A stretch of DNA of 64,000 bases from Henricia sp. BOLD:AAB3569. Taxonomy: Eukaryota > Echinodermata > Asteroidea > Spinulosida > Echinasteridae. Both the position numbers and the translations under genes were made by a program. A model generated the notes under the pieces. It saw only the letters and a program-made list of their open reading frames with translations, had not been told where the DNA came from and ran no database searches. How positions within the stretch are numbered: position 1 is the first letter of the stretch; every line of letters begins with the position of its first letter. Location: the NCBI GenBank assembly GCA_037783545.1, contig JBBELK010000058.1, forward strand, positions 496,001 to 560,000. The letters are read 5' to 3'. This document shows, piece after piece, positions 43,333 through 53,968 of the stretch.

Positions 43333-45571
43333 CTTTGAATAAAAACGTCACTGCTTCCTGTCTTTATTTACCTTTTTAAAAACATCCCTCTCGTGCCGCC
43401 ATTTCTCTGGGCAAGAGTGTCTCTGGAGACGCGGAGACGGGAGACGGCTGTGAATGTTTTAAATTCGAGGGGGGTATCCGGTCGGTAATTAAAAGAAAAG
43501 CGCCCTCTCTGGACACCAAAATACTTTGAATAAAAACGTCACTGTTTCCAGTCTTTATTTACCTTTTTTTTAAACATCCCTCTCGTGCCGCCATTTTTCT
43601 TAGCAAGAGGGTCTCTGGAGAGGCGGAGACGGGAGACGGCTGTGAATGTTTTGAATTCGAGGGGGGTATCCACTGTGGGGGGTATCCCGTCGGTAATTAA
43701 AAGAAAAGCGCCCTCTCTGGACACCGAAGTACTTTGAATAAAAATGTCACTGTTTCCTGTCTTTATTTACCTTTTTAAAAACATCCCTCTCGTGCCGCCA
43801 TTTTTCTTGGCAAGAGGGTCTCTGGAGACGCGGAGACGGGAGACGGCTGTGAATGTTTTGAATTGGAGGGGCGTATCCGGTCGATAATTAAAAGAAAAGC
43901 GCCCTCTCTGGACACCGAAGTACTTTGAATAAAAACGTCACCGTTTCCTGTCTTTATTTACCTTTTTTAAAACATCCCTCTCGTGCCGCCATTTTTCTTG
44001 GCAAGAGGGTCTCTGGAGACGCGGAGACGCGGAGACGGGAGACGGCTGTGAATGTTTTGAATTGGAGGGGGTATCACGTCGGTAATTAAAAGAAAAGCGC
44101 CCTCTCTGGACACCGAAGTACTTTGAATAAAAACGTCACTGTTTCCTGTCTTTATTTATCTTTTTTAAAACATCCCTCTCGTGCCGCAATTTTTCTGGGC
44201 AAGAGTGTCTCTGGAGACGCGGAGACGGGAGACGGCTGTGAATATTTTGAATTGGAGGGGGGTATCCGGTCGGTAATTAAAAGAAAAGCGCCCTCTCTGG
44301 ACACCGAAGTACTTTGAATAAAAACGTCACTGTTTCCTGTCTTTATTTACCTTTTTAAAAACATCCCTCTCGTGCCGCCATTTCTCTGGGCAAGAGTGTC
44401 TCTGGAGACGCGGAGACGGGAGACGGCTGTGAATGTTTTGAATTCGAGGGGGGTATCCGGTCGGTAATTAAAAGAAAAGCGCCCTCTCTGGACACAAAAA
44501 CTTTGAATAGAAACGTCACTGTTTCCGGTCTTTATTTACCTTTTTTTAAACATCCCTCTCGTGCCGCCATTTTTCTTGTCAAGAGGGTCTCTGGAGAGGC
44601 GGAGACGGGAGACGGCTGTGAATGTTTTGAATTCGAGGGGGGTATCCCGTCGGTAATTAAAAGAAAAGCGCCCTCTCTGGACACCAAAAAACTTTGAATA
44701 AAAACGTCACTGTTTCCGGTCTTTATTTACCTTTTTTTAAACATCCCTCTCGTGCCGCCATTTTTCTTAGCAAGAGTGTCTCTGGAGAGGCGGATACGCG
44801 GAGACGGGAGACGGCTGTGAATGTTTTGAATTCGAGGGGGGTATCCACTGTGGGGGGTATCCCGTCGGTAATTAAAAGAAAAGCGCCCTCTCTGGACACC
44901 GAAGTACTTTGAATAAAAACGTCACTGTTTCCTGTCTTTATTTACCTTTTTAAAAACATCCCTCTCGTGCCGCCATTTCTCTGGGCAAGAGTGTCTCTGG
45001 AGACGCGGAGACGGGAGACGGCTGTGAATGTTTTGAATTCGAGGGGGGTATCCGGTCGGTAATTAAAAGAAAAGCGCCCTCTCTGGACACAAAAACTTTG
45101 AATAGAAACGTCACTGTTTCCGGTCTTTATTTACCTTTTTTTAAACATCCCTCTCGTGCCGCCATTTTTCTTGTCAAGAGGGTCTCTGGAGAGGCGGAGA
45201 CGGGAGACGGCTGTGAATGTTTTGAATTCGAGGGGGGTATCCCGTCGGTAATTAAAAGAAAAGCGCCCTCTCTGGACACCAAAAAACTTTGAATAAAAAC
45301 GTCACTGTTTCCGGTCTTTATTTACCTTTTTTTAAACATCCCTCTCGTGCCGCCATTTTTCTTAGCAAGAGTGTCTCTGGAGAGGCGGATACGCGGAGAC
45401 GGGAGACGGCTGTGAATGTTTTGAATTCGAGGGGGGTATCCACTGTGGGGGGTATCCCGTCGGTAATTAAAAGAAAAGCGCCCTCTCTGGACACCGAAGT
45501 ACTTTGAATCAAAACGTCACTGTTTCCGGTCTTTATTTACCTTTTTAAAAACATCCCTCTCGTGCCGCCAT
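43333..45571. repeat. Satellite, about 190-bp units with 595-bp higher-order period
   Basis: CTTTGAATAAAAACGTCAC recurs at 43333, 43524, 43732, 43923, 44121, 44312, 44501, 44692, 44907, 45096, 45287 and 45502. Spacings are 189-198, with some at 208 or 215 where a short GTATCCACTGTGGGG insert is present. From 44312 the spacing 189, 191, 215 occurs twice: a duplicated 595-bp three-unit block. Short ORFs inside are by-products. Confidence 0.95.

Positions 45572-45607
<36 letters not shown>
45572..45607 (+). repeat. Poly-G tract, 36 bases
   Basis: An uninterrupted run of G directly truncates the last satellite unit at CCGCCAT. It could form a G-quadruplex, but may also mark a sequencing or assembly gap. 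Confidence 0.9.
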
Positions 45608-45608
<1 letters not shown>

Positions 45609-45967
45609 TTAGTTCATCGGTAATTAAAATAAAAGAAGTGCGCGACTCCGTCTCCGGCGACGGGATCGTTTCCGAGCGCGCCGCTTGAACAGTTCATTCC
45701 AAAGAGGGCGCAATATAGGCTTGAACAGTTCATTCTAAAGAGGGCGCAATATATGAATGTGTAAGTGCGTGACGTGTGTGACTCGATTATTCTGGGCAAG
45801 AGGGTATCTGGTGACGCGGAGACGCGGAGACGGGAGACGTCTGTGAATGTTTTGATTTCATTCTAGAGAGGGCGCAATATATGAATGTGCGTCAGTGCGT
45901 GACGGTTAATCCGTCTCCAGAGACGTTGAGATTGAAGTATAGTGGGCCCTGTATTCTATAGTTGTGC

Positions 45968-46555
45968 CAGAGTTGAGAAGTTGATCAGATTTTTTTTGCT
46001 CAACTTCGCATGAGATCCTTCAAACTTAAAAGGAAAACTTGAAATGTTTCTTGAACATATTTAAGTTTCTGGGGTGTTATCATGTCATATGAAAAATTAA
46101 TGACGAGGGTGTATGGTATTCATAGTCTAGTACCTATGTTTACTTTGTCAGGTGAAAGAATCTAGCCAATCAAGTGTGATTCAGGCCTGGTGTTGGGTGA
46201 CGTGACGTCACGCACGCTCTTCGCAGGATCTCATGCGAAGTTGAGCATTGGTTGGTGCGGAAAAACCGCGCAAAACTACTGCTAACGGAGTGTAGTATGT
46301 GAATAAAAGCCTGCGCGCAGGCCAGTCGCGTGGCACACAACCCGTTTTGAGACGCGATCGGTGTTTCCCAGAGATGTTGTCAGTTTTGAACTTTAGCGGA
46401 CATGCTATTCTGATTCAAGTATTACAAAAACAAAATGGCCAATGGGGTAATTTAACATGTATTTTTCGTTCTTTTGAATATAAAGATGAATAACATTGGA
46501 ATCTGACAGAAGCTCAAAAGATTTAAAAATTCTGATCAACCTCTCAACTCTTACC
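45968..46555. mobile_element. Nested inverted repeats
   Basis: Outer ends GAGTTGAGAAGTTGATCAGA and TCTGATCAACCTCTCAACTC; inner ends TGCTCAACTTCGCATGAGAT at 45998 and ATCTCATGCGAAGTTGAGCA at 46229. Confidence 0.75.
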
Positions 46556-47148
46556 AGGCTGAATAATTTGGAGGCTAATTAACAATGAAAATAAGTAGTT
46601 TCTAGTCTCTGTGCGCATCCTTTTTACCTGCCGCATGAAAAGAGCGCCCTCCATTGTCTGATTCAGCAATGTCTCGAAGCATACTTGTGAAAATCTTGTT
46701 GCCAAGTAAGCGCCTAGATTTATGTGCTTGCGAGCCTATAGCCTGCATGCATATTCAGAGCTGCCAACCCTCCCGGGTTTTGGGAGGACATCTGGGAAAA
46801 CAGGTTCATTCCGTGAGTCCACACACATCTCAAAATCCCCAAGGTTGTTAATTGCCAATCCAAGATAATTTTTATCCATGTCAGGACTCACAAAATTAGT
46901 CATTTTTCGAAGAATCTGTTGCAAAATCTGGGAGGGCAGGCATATTTTTAGCTGGAAAAAAATGAGCAAAAAAAAGAGATATTTCCCAAGTAGAATTGTG
47001 AAATTTTCCCAGTTAATTGTGTTTTTATCATCAAAGTAGCATTTTAACACGAATTACAGGTCAAAATCATTGACAAGCCTGGAATATTTGTAATGTAAGT
47101 TTTACTGGTCTAAACAAAAGAGTTTGTATTTTATTTACCAAAATACAG

Positions 47149-47400
47149 AAATTTCAAAAGAAGCCAGCGCGATACTTTGACACAAATGTGGAGACAGCCG
47201 CAGTGCAATCGGAGACAAAAAAGCAACATGGAGAGCATAAATTCAGAAGGAAGAGACCCTTTCACGGTGACAGCGAGCAAGAACCGAAATGGAGGAGAGA
47301 CTTCCAGAAGTCTAGGGAGAAGAAAGACCCCTTTGAGGGACCGGCGCCTGTTTCAGAGAAGAAGATAAAGAAATACGTCAGAGGAAAGAAAAATTTTGTC
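47149..47400 (+). CDS. Basic-protein gene, exon 2 (unidentified, Lys/Arg-rich)
   Basis: Bounded by AATACAG and GTAAGT, exactly 84 codons, phase 0 at both ends, joining the ATG exon at 42605 to give 99 residues with no stop at the junction. Composition is strongly basic (KKPARYFDTN, HKFRRKRPF, EPKWRRDFQKSREKKD, EKKIKKYVRGKKNF), as in nucleolar or RNA-binding proteins, but I see no domain I can name. No further exon was found with confidence, so the gene may continue past the GPCR or leave the window. Confidence 0.65.
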
Positions 47401-47419
47401 GTAAGTACTTTATATTTTT

Positions 47420-47740
47420 CTAAGGAGCGTGTCTAGATCACATTTTTGACTACCCACATTTTTCCCATGGGTGTTGAGATTTTGATACCATATTATTTGT
47501 CATATTCTGACATGAGCATCTTAGGATATCGTTTAAAAAAAACCAATGTTTCGTAAACTTACATGTATCTTGTTAAATAAAGCAGTGCAGTGATTACACC
47601 AACTTTTTTGCTTCCACATCCAAATTGGAGATTGCAGATTTTTTAAAAATTTTCCCATGGATAGTATTTTGGGGAGCTACATGTATTTTAGGTTAGAACG
47701 AAATCCATTTCCTGGAAAAATCTGTACAAGCTGCTTTAAA
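47420..47740 (+). repeat. Repeat family C, forward copy
   Basis: AAGGAGCGTGTCTAGATCAC start, then GGGTGTTGAGATTTTGATAC and AAGCAGTGCAGTGATTACAC. Confidence 0.75.
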
Positions 47741-47771
47741 TGTAGCTTTGAAGCTCGACGCTTGACACTTC

Positions 47772-48658
47772 ACCTGGGGCCAAGTTCATAGTGCTGCTTA
47801 ATAAGCACTAGCTGAAAACGTGTGCTAACTGTAGCAGAAAAGTTGTGCTAACTTTACGGCTATTTCACGACCGCGGCGTGCTTAAGCATGCGCGTGCTTG
47901 GCAATGGGCATTGTTGTGTCACCAGTGTTTAGCAAATTTTGCCTCTGAAGCAAACAAACCTTTTGCAGTGCTTAAGGTTACGGTCTCCGTGAAATAGCCG
48001 GAGCCTCCGTTAGCACAAAATCGGCTGCTAAATAAACAGGTAAAAAGAAATAAGTCGCCCCCTTTCTGGAAAACAGTTAGGCTCCTTAACCTGTTACAAA
48101 AATGTAAAATGTAGAGTGAAATGTTACACATTTAATGTGCAATAAAGTTTCACCCAACAGTTAACCCTCGCCTTGAAATGCTGCCATTTAGTAAATTTGA
48201 TGACCAATTAAAAATGACACTTTCTTGCATAGGGATTTGACAAATTGATGAAATTTTAAACCCATGAAAAATTCAAACACATGAATAAACTTTCTTCAAA
48301 TGGTTGTCACCTGTTTGGATAAAAATGTGAAGGACCTGTTCATGGTTGAATGAATAACATTCATTAAAAGTGTAAATAATCCCTTGGAGTAGACTTCAGG
48401 TCCATAAATTTGTCAAATCCCTATGCAAGAAAGTGTCATTTTTAATTGGTCATCAAATTTACTAAATGGCAGCATTTCAAGGCGAGGGTTAACTGTTGGG
48501 TGAAACTTTATTGCACATTAAATGTGTAACATTTCACTCTACATTTTACATTTTTGTAACAGGTTAAGGAGCCTAACTGTTTTCCAGAAAAATGAACATT
48601 TCCCAGGGGGGGGACTTATTTCTTTTGACCTGTTTAGCTCCATGAAATTGGCCCTAGG
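47772..48658. mobile_element. Outer element interrupted by a long foldback
   Basis: GGGGCCAAGTTCATAGTG at the left and CTCCATGAAATTGGCCC at the right act as outer ends. Inside lies a foldback with arms of about 215-230 bp (48032-48247 and 48406-48636). Confidence 0.7.
48032..48636. repeat. Long inverted repeat (foldback)
   Basis: The left arm from TAAACAGGT to GGATTTGACAAATT and the right arm from AATTTGTCAAATCC to ACCTGTTTA are inverse copies with very few differences, separated by about 160 bp. Confidence 0.9.
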
Positions 48659-49151
48659 CCATTAGTCTGCAGGCCCCCACACAACTTACCTACATGTACA
48701 TGCTTTGACGTCATGGGTGGATAAATTCATTTAGATGCAAATCGAGGCCATCGCGTGATGAGATATTTATACAAAACTAGTTTTCGTTTGACAAGGGCAT
48801 CAAAAATCGTTTAATTACTCCTATGAGAAAACATGCATAACTTGTGTTTGTATTGCTATGTATGTGTAATGACAGGGAAGGGGGTTGGGGACTCTCCAAG
48901 GGTTTGGGTGGCTGAGCCGGAACTCCAGTCAGGGACACAGGGGGACAGCAGGTTCTTTCTGGGATCTCTCCAGTCGGAACTGATTTATTCGCAGTGCCTT
49001 CACCATGCCTAGAATAGATAGCCTGCACAAACTGTGTAAAGATTGTGCAGGCGGTCAATACAACAAAATACAGAATTAGTATATGTAACTTGACATATTG
49101 TGTTTGGTGTGGGTTATTAAAATAACAGTACATTCGGTTGTCCAACTTTAC

Positions 49152-49572
49152 TTATATGTGACCGGCTCCAACAAAACCCAACTCTTGTGATGAAAATTCA
49201 AAATTTAAGTTTTGGTATTATCTTAGTGTGCATACAAAAAGGTATCTTTTAAAATATGTTTGAGGAAATTCTGATAATTTTTGGCGAAGTTATGACCAAT
49301 TAAAGTATGACAGATCAGAAAAAGTGAAATGGAGCTAGGGCCTATTGGTTTTTAAAGTTTGACAAACTAGTTGATTATTTAATTTTTTGTCAATAATATG
49401 AGGAATTTTGAGACAGTTCAAACAACAAAACAAATCTTGAATGTATCCCGATGTTGATTCTGCCAAATTTTCAAGTTGGTCCCAGAGGCCATTTTTTTAA
49501 GGTTGTGGGCCCATATCACGTAATGGGAAATGCCGAGAAGCGTCGGGTTTTGCCAGAGTCGGTCACATATTA
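49152..49572. mobile_element. Inverted-repeat element K, copy 1
   Basis: ATATGTGACCGGCTCCAAC at the left, AGAGTCGGTCACATAT at the right. Ends resemble those of 61305-61944. Confidence 0.75.
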
Positions 49573-49709
49573 ATAACAAGCAATCTTCATAGTCCAATGA
49601 ACCACGTCTGCAAGTAAACTGATAAATGCACAAATCATCACTAATAATAATAAGCACGTGAGTACTGCACCAGTAATATTTTTAGTTCAATTAGTGGAGT
49701 GTCTGTACG

Positions 49710-50120
49710 TTAAAGGAAGGGACAACACTTGCAAAGGGTTGCCTAACTCTGTACGCTTCATGTGCATGTAAGTCACCATCTTTTGCAGTTCGGCGCTCGG
49801 ACTTGAGGGGGCATGAGTCGGGACACAACAGATGTTTACATACTTCACGGCATATAAGGGAGTCGGGAAACAAGGCATCAATCTTGACATCATCCATGCA
49901 ATCGTTGCATGGTTGACGTCATCATCCCTTTCAAAATTTCAAATATGGCGCAGCACATAGTTGCATTAGTTGCAGAATTTTTCATCAAAATTAATTGGGT
50001 TGTCGACGTTGAAAACAAGATTCTCTGATTCTCATGAAGGTTTATGCACCGGGCAATACATCGGTAATATTTTTGATTAAATTTATTGATAATTCAAACA
50101 AGTGTTGTCCCTTCCTTTAA
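49710..50120. mobile_element. TTAA-flanked inverted-repeat element
   Basis: TTAAAGGAAGGGACAACACT at the left and AGTGTTGTCCCTTCCTTTAA at the right, perfect inverses. The same terminal word occurs near 130. Confidence 0.9.
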
Positions 50121-52436
50121 AGGCCCAATGGTTATTCAACAAGTTGACAGGGAAAACCTTACTCAAAGTAAAGATAGAACTATCCAATGAAATGTTTCCG
50201 CCCGAGATGATATAATTTTACCAGAAAATAGTCCGTGAAGATGAAATTATTTAGATTGTTTGCAAACGATTTACATGTACTTCTCTTCTCATCTGAGTGG
50301 TCCAAAATGGGCGCTGTGTACTGCGTGTATGCTGTGCCAACGCAATGCATTTTTTAATGCATCACGTGGGTCGCACACATACGCAGTATGACCCGCGCCA
50401 CAATGTGCATGACGCGAGCCACAGAGTATGCGACCGACTGAGAACGAATATTTGAAACACCCAGCCAAGACCGGTAAAACGCATGGATTTTCATGTTTTT
50501 AGAAGACATGGTACATTTGACAGAGCTAAAATCTCTTCGGAAGAGTTTGTTTATGATGTCTTTCTTATGATTTACACATGTATAATGGTTTTCTTCCCAG
50601 AATCGCCCAAAAACAGATCATCTACATGTATAGGCCTTTAAAAAGCAAGTATCCCACCGTCCACATTTTTAAAGTTTTCATGTTTATCATGCAGGTGTAT
50701 GTGTCTGCAACACCATCACAACTTGTTTTCCACCAAAAATCGACAGCCTTTTGTTTAAAATGCAAAGTAGATCCGACCCTCTTCACCCGAAATTCTGAAA
50801 CGCCCGAGGTCACTTGGTTTGTTGATAAACAGGGTTTTGACGTCATCCTGAGAAACACACAAAACGGCCTGTGCAGTATTGAATGGAAAATATACGAAAT
50901 GAATGTTCATCATGCCTGTTTTGTCCTTGTAATTCAAACTACAAATGTGAAAAACACTTGATGTAATATGACAATAATCTACTATTACCTTTTTATGATA
51001 AAACGGTGAAATTGTGGCTCACAATGAAGCTCTTTTGAAGTAAATACTGGTGCATTGAGACCGGTGGTTTTGTCACGGAAAGAACGGCATGTACACAGTG
51101 CGTGTTGAACGGTCCTTGCGGGCCGTCGTTCCCACGTGTTTGAAATTTGCACAACACGGTGCGCACATCGGCCGGTACAAGTTAGAACGAGCGTCTCATT
51201 TTTCTCTCTCTTGGTAATAAAAAAAACGTTTCTGCTCTTTTGTTTTCATGGTGTTCTGGTAAAGCATACAACCACACAACTACTGGGCACATCTCTGGCT
51301 TTTTGCACGAGAACAATTCTTCAAAAAACACCATTGAATAGAGACGGTTTTCGGATTTTTTTTCGTGTAAACGTATGGAACTGCCGACCGTGTTTACTCG
51401 TGTTTCTCAGGATTGCGTCACGGGGTCATGCGCATATCATTAATACCTAATAAGCATCAGAAATCACGAAAATTTCATTTTCGAAAACCGCACTTTTGCT
51501 TGAAATAAACAGCGAATACGTCGGCTGGAGGGATATGTGGACTATCGAAAAAGTTGCAAATGCTGAATTTTTCGTCAAGGGGGATTCTAGCTCTTTAATT
51601 ATCCAAAGTGTAGACATACTGGTATGACAACATCTTAGCTCTTTTGTAACTGTGGCTCCTATCATCACTGTTTGAACGGGAGGGCATTCTGGACCACAGC
51701 ACTTGGCTGAGTTCATTAATTGGTTTGGCCCTAACTGAAAAGTAGCACCCCGTCTGAACATACATATGTACATGTACCCTGAATAAGTTTCCCTGTATAA
51801 ATAAGAAATAAATAAATAAAATGTGGCATTTAAGCCTCTTCAAATATATAATGTTTTCTGAATGCTGGCGATTGTGCAAGATATTAATATTTTGTCATAT
51901 GTTTTCTTACATGACATGCATAAGGGATCAGTAAACAGCCTTTTGCCTTAAAGGTTATTACTTATTACTCAATGAAAGCATTATTTGGTACCGTATGGTG
52001 TAGGGAAAATTTACGGTTAATTAAGAAACCGGTTTGCAATTCTTTCAAGTGTCGGTTAAACGGTTAACCGTTCGGCCTACACAAAAGATTGTTGGTGATT
52101 GTTGGTAGGGGTATTGTTGAATGTTGATTGTACACAATACCCCTACGCCCCCAAAATAATCATTGAACCCTTATCTGGTAAAACATTTACTACGGTACAA
52201 CCCCATATAAATTTATTCCAGTTTCACGAAGTCATTACATATAATCCTCTGAAAACTATTGTAAATTCTTTACAATTGGGTTTCGTTTAAATGTTCGGCA
52301 AAACCGGTTTTTCCAATTTTGTTTAGTTACACGGTTAACCGGTTTAACGTCCCATCCCCAGTATGGAGCCTAATCACCATTGAAATAAAACAACCAAATA
52401 TGGGATAAGAGAAAAATATGGGTCTTATCAGGATTT
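50121..52436. other. No gene established
   Basis: Contains a 127-codon frame (50578-50961) whose second part follows a possible acceptor at 50694, but it has no recognisable domain and matches words in the repeat near 56700. Also ATAAATAAATAAA at 51806 and a diverged inverted pair of TAACCGGTT words at 52025-52350. Confidence 0.4.
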
Positions 52437-52620
52437 GAACCTGAGGCATGGCAGACATGGCAAAGTGGTACCGGGTATACTCCCTCGGGTTATTTCCCTA
52501 TACGGTATGAGTTTTCTCCCATACCGTACCGGTAGCTCAGGTGGTAGAGCATCTGCCCGGAGAGTCAGAAGTCTCGGGTTTAAATCGTTAAATACACTTT
52601 TTTTTTTTTTTTTTTCGGCG
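52437..52620 (+). repeat. tRNA-like SINE head with poly-T
   Basis: TAGCTCAGGTGGTAGAGCA (A box) and CTCGGGTTTAAATC (B box) followed by a T tract from 52599. An imperfect minus-strand tRNA-like piece (GATTTGAACCTGAGG) lies just upstream. A related piece is near 52770-52830. Confidence 0.6.
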
Positions 52621-53220
52621 TCTTTATTTTAATGGATTATGCACCATCCCAAATATTACATTCATTACTTCGCTCACTTGTGCACCCATGCAACACTAAG
52701 AGGAAAATTGGGTTTGTACCGGTAGGAGAACCTGAGGCAGTATACCAGTCCACTGTGCCTCATACATGAAGTTCAGCTGGCAGAGTATCTGTCTGGAGAG
52801 TCAGAGGTCTCGGGCTCAAAGCCTGATGAAGCCCAAATGATTTTTCTCTTATCCCATTTTTACTTTACTTTTAAGAAAATGATCCTTGATCAATTTTACA
52901 ACATTTTTAGTAGTAGGGCTTGCAACATTTTATTTGCATGGTTTTTCAGCTGTTCACATGTTTAGGCTGGAAATTCATGGAGGCCACGGAGGCCACGGAG
53001 GCCATTGACCCTGGTCTTGGCCTTGGTGCCCTTTTGCAATTCTCCCATAGACTTTTCCATTTTCCAATGGAAGGGCCCTGTTTAATCTCCAAAAACACGA
53101 ATGGCAGTGCCCTTTCAGTGACGAATTTCCTGCCCTGTTATCCCTTTGTAGGGCTTGTTAAGCTCGCGTAATAACCAATCCCAATCAGTGATGAACATCT
53201 GTGTTTCGAGTCTACCAGTT

Positions 53221-53293
53221 GGCTTCATAGCTCAATTGGTAGGGCGCCTGCACGTTGAGCAGAAGGTCCGCGGTTCGAATCCCGGTGGAGCTA
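53221..53293 (+). tRNA. tRNA-like sequence, likely pseudogene or SINE head
   Basis: 73 bases that fold as a cloverleaf: a seven-pair acceptor stem with two G-U pairs, D arm GCTCAATTGGTAGGGC, and T arm with GGTTCGAATCC. The anticodon loop reads ACGTTGA, giving GTT (Asn), but position 33 is C rather than the invariant T and the anticodon stem has a mismatch. This favours a tRNA-derived repeat over a working tRNA-Asn. Confidence 0.5.
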
Positions 53294-53968
53294 AGTTGTT
53301 TTTCGATGCATCCAGATTTCCCAAACTCACCTCGGCGGTCCCTGGGTCATTATCCTTTATTCAATTAAAAATCATTTATTCAATTTTTTTACTTGAATGA
53401 TCGACTGAAAACAAGTAACAATAAACATGTACGGTAGTTTTAAAAGGTTCAGGAAAACTGATGTTATCGGTTCTATAGAAACACCCACATAAAGATGACT
53501 CTACGGTACATACTTCATACACCAGGGGTTTTCAAAGAAGCAATCTATCTCAATTTGCCGTGACTCGAATTTAGAGTGGCATTGTTAACATATCACTTGC
53601 TAAGTCACGCTACAATGCTCTCCAAACACTCACAAGTACATGTAAGCGATGAGTATCGCCAATCGAAAAACCCATTAACATTCACGATACACTCACTTTT
53701 TTCCATATGTGTGGGTTGACGTCTGCTGTAAAGGACGTTGTGCCTCTCTGTCTGTGCTTAAATTAATTACAGTTACTTTGGTTGTCTCGTGTTGGCAAGC
53801 GCACATCCAGTCACGGCTAGTATTGAGCAGAGAGCTTTCTCATACAGTCTGTCAACCTTGGTCAGTTTGAAAAGGGCAGAACAAGGCCTACATGTAGTAC
53901 CGGAACTTTGTTTTCACAGTCACCACATTTTGGAGCTCAAGAGTTATATTGTCCTATTAACTGAAAAA

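Larger units (their letters stand above)
43004..45966. mobile_element. Inverted-repeat element carrying a satellite array
   Basis: AACTATAGAATACAGG at 43005-43020, followed by a nearby GGGCCCAC, is mirrored by GTGGGCCCTGTATTCTATAG with TT at 45942-45962. Between them lies the satellite plus short flanks with GTGACG and AGAGGGCGCAAT words. Lies in intron 1 of the basic-protein gene. Confidence 0.7.

Noticed and set aside
43250-45512. Repeated 64-72 codon proteins
   Set aside because: All are frames of the 190-bp satellite and recur with its period.
48777-49145. Pro/Ser-rich minus-strand frame of 122 codons
   Set aside because: A GC-richer island, but no convincing start, donor or domain; the plus strand is also closed.
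50578-50961. 127-codon plus frame with a possible phase-0 acceptor
   Set aside because: Could be joined to the basic-protein gene by phase, but composition is unlike it and parts match a repeat near 56.7 kb.
53789-53968. 60-residue upstream extension of the GPCR frame
   Set aside because: It has no ATG; the first ATG at 53969 has a good context and the usual receptor N-terminus.
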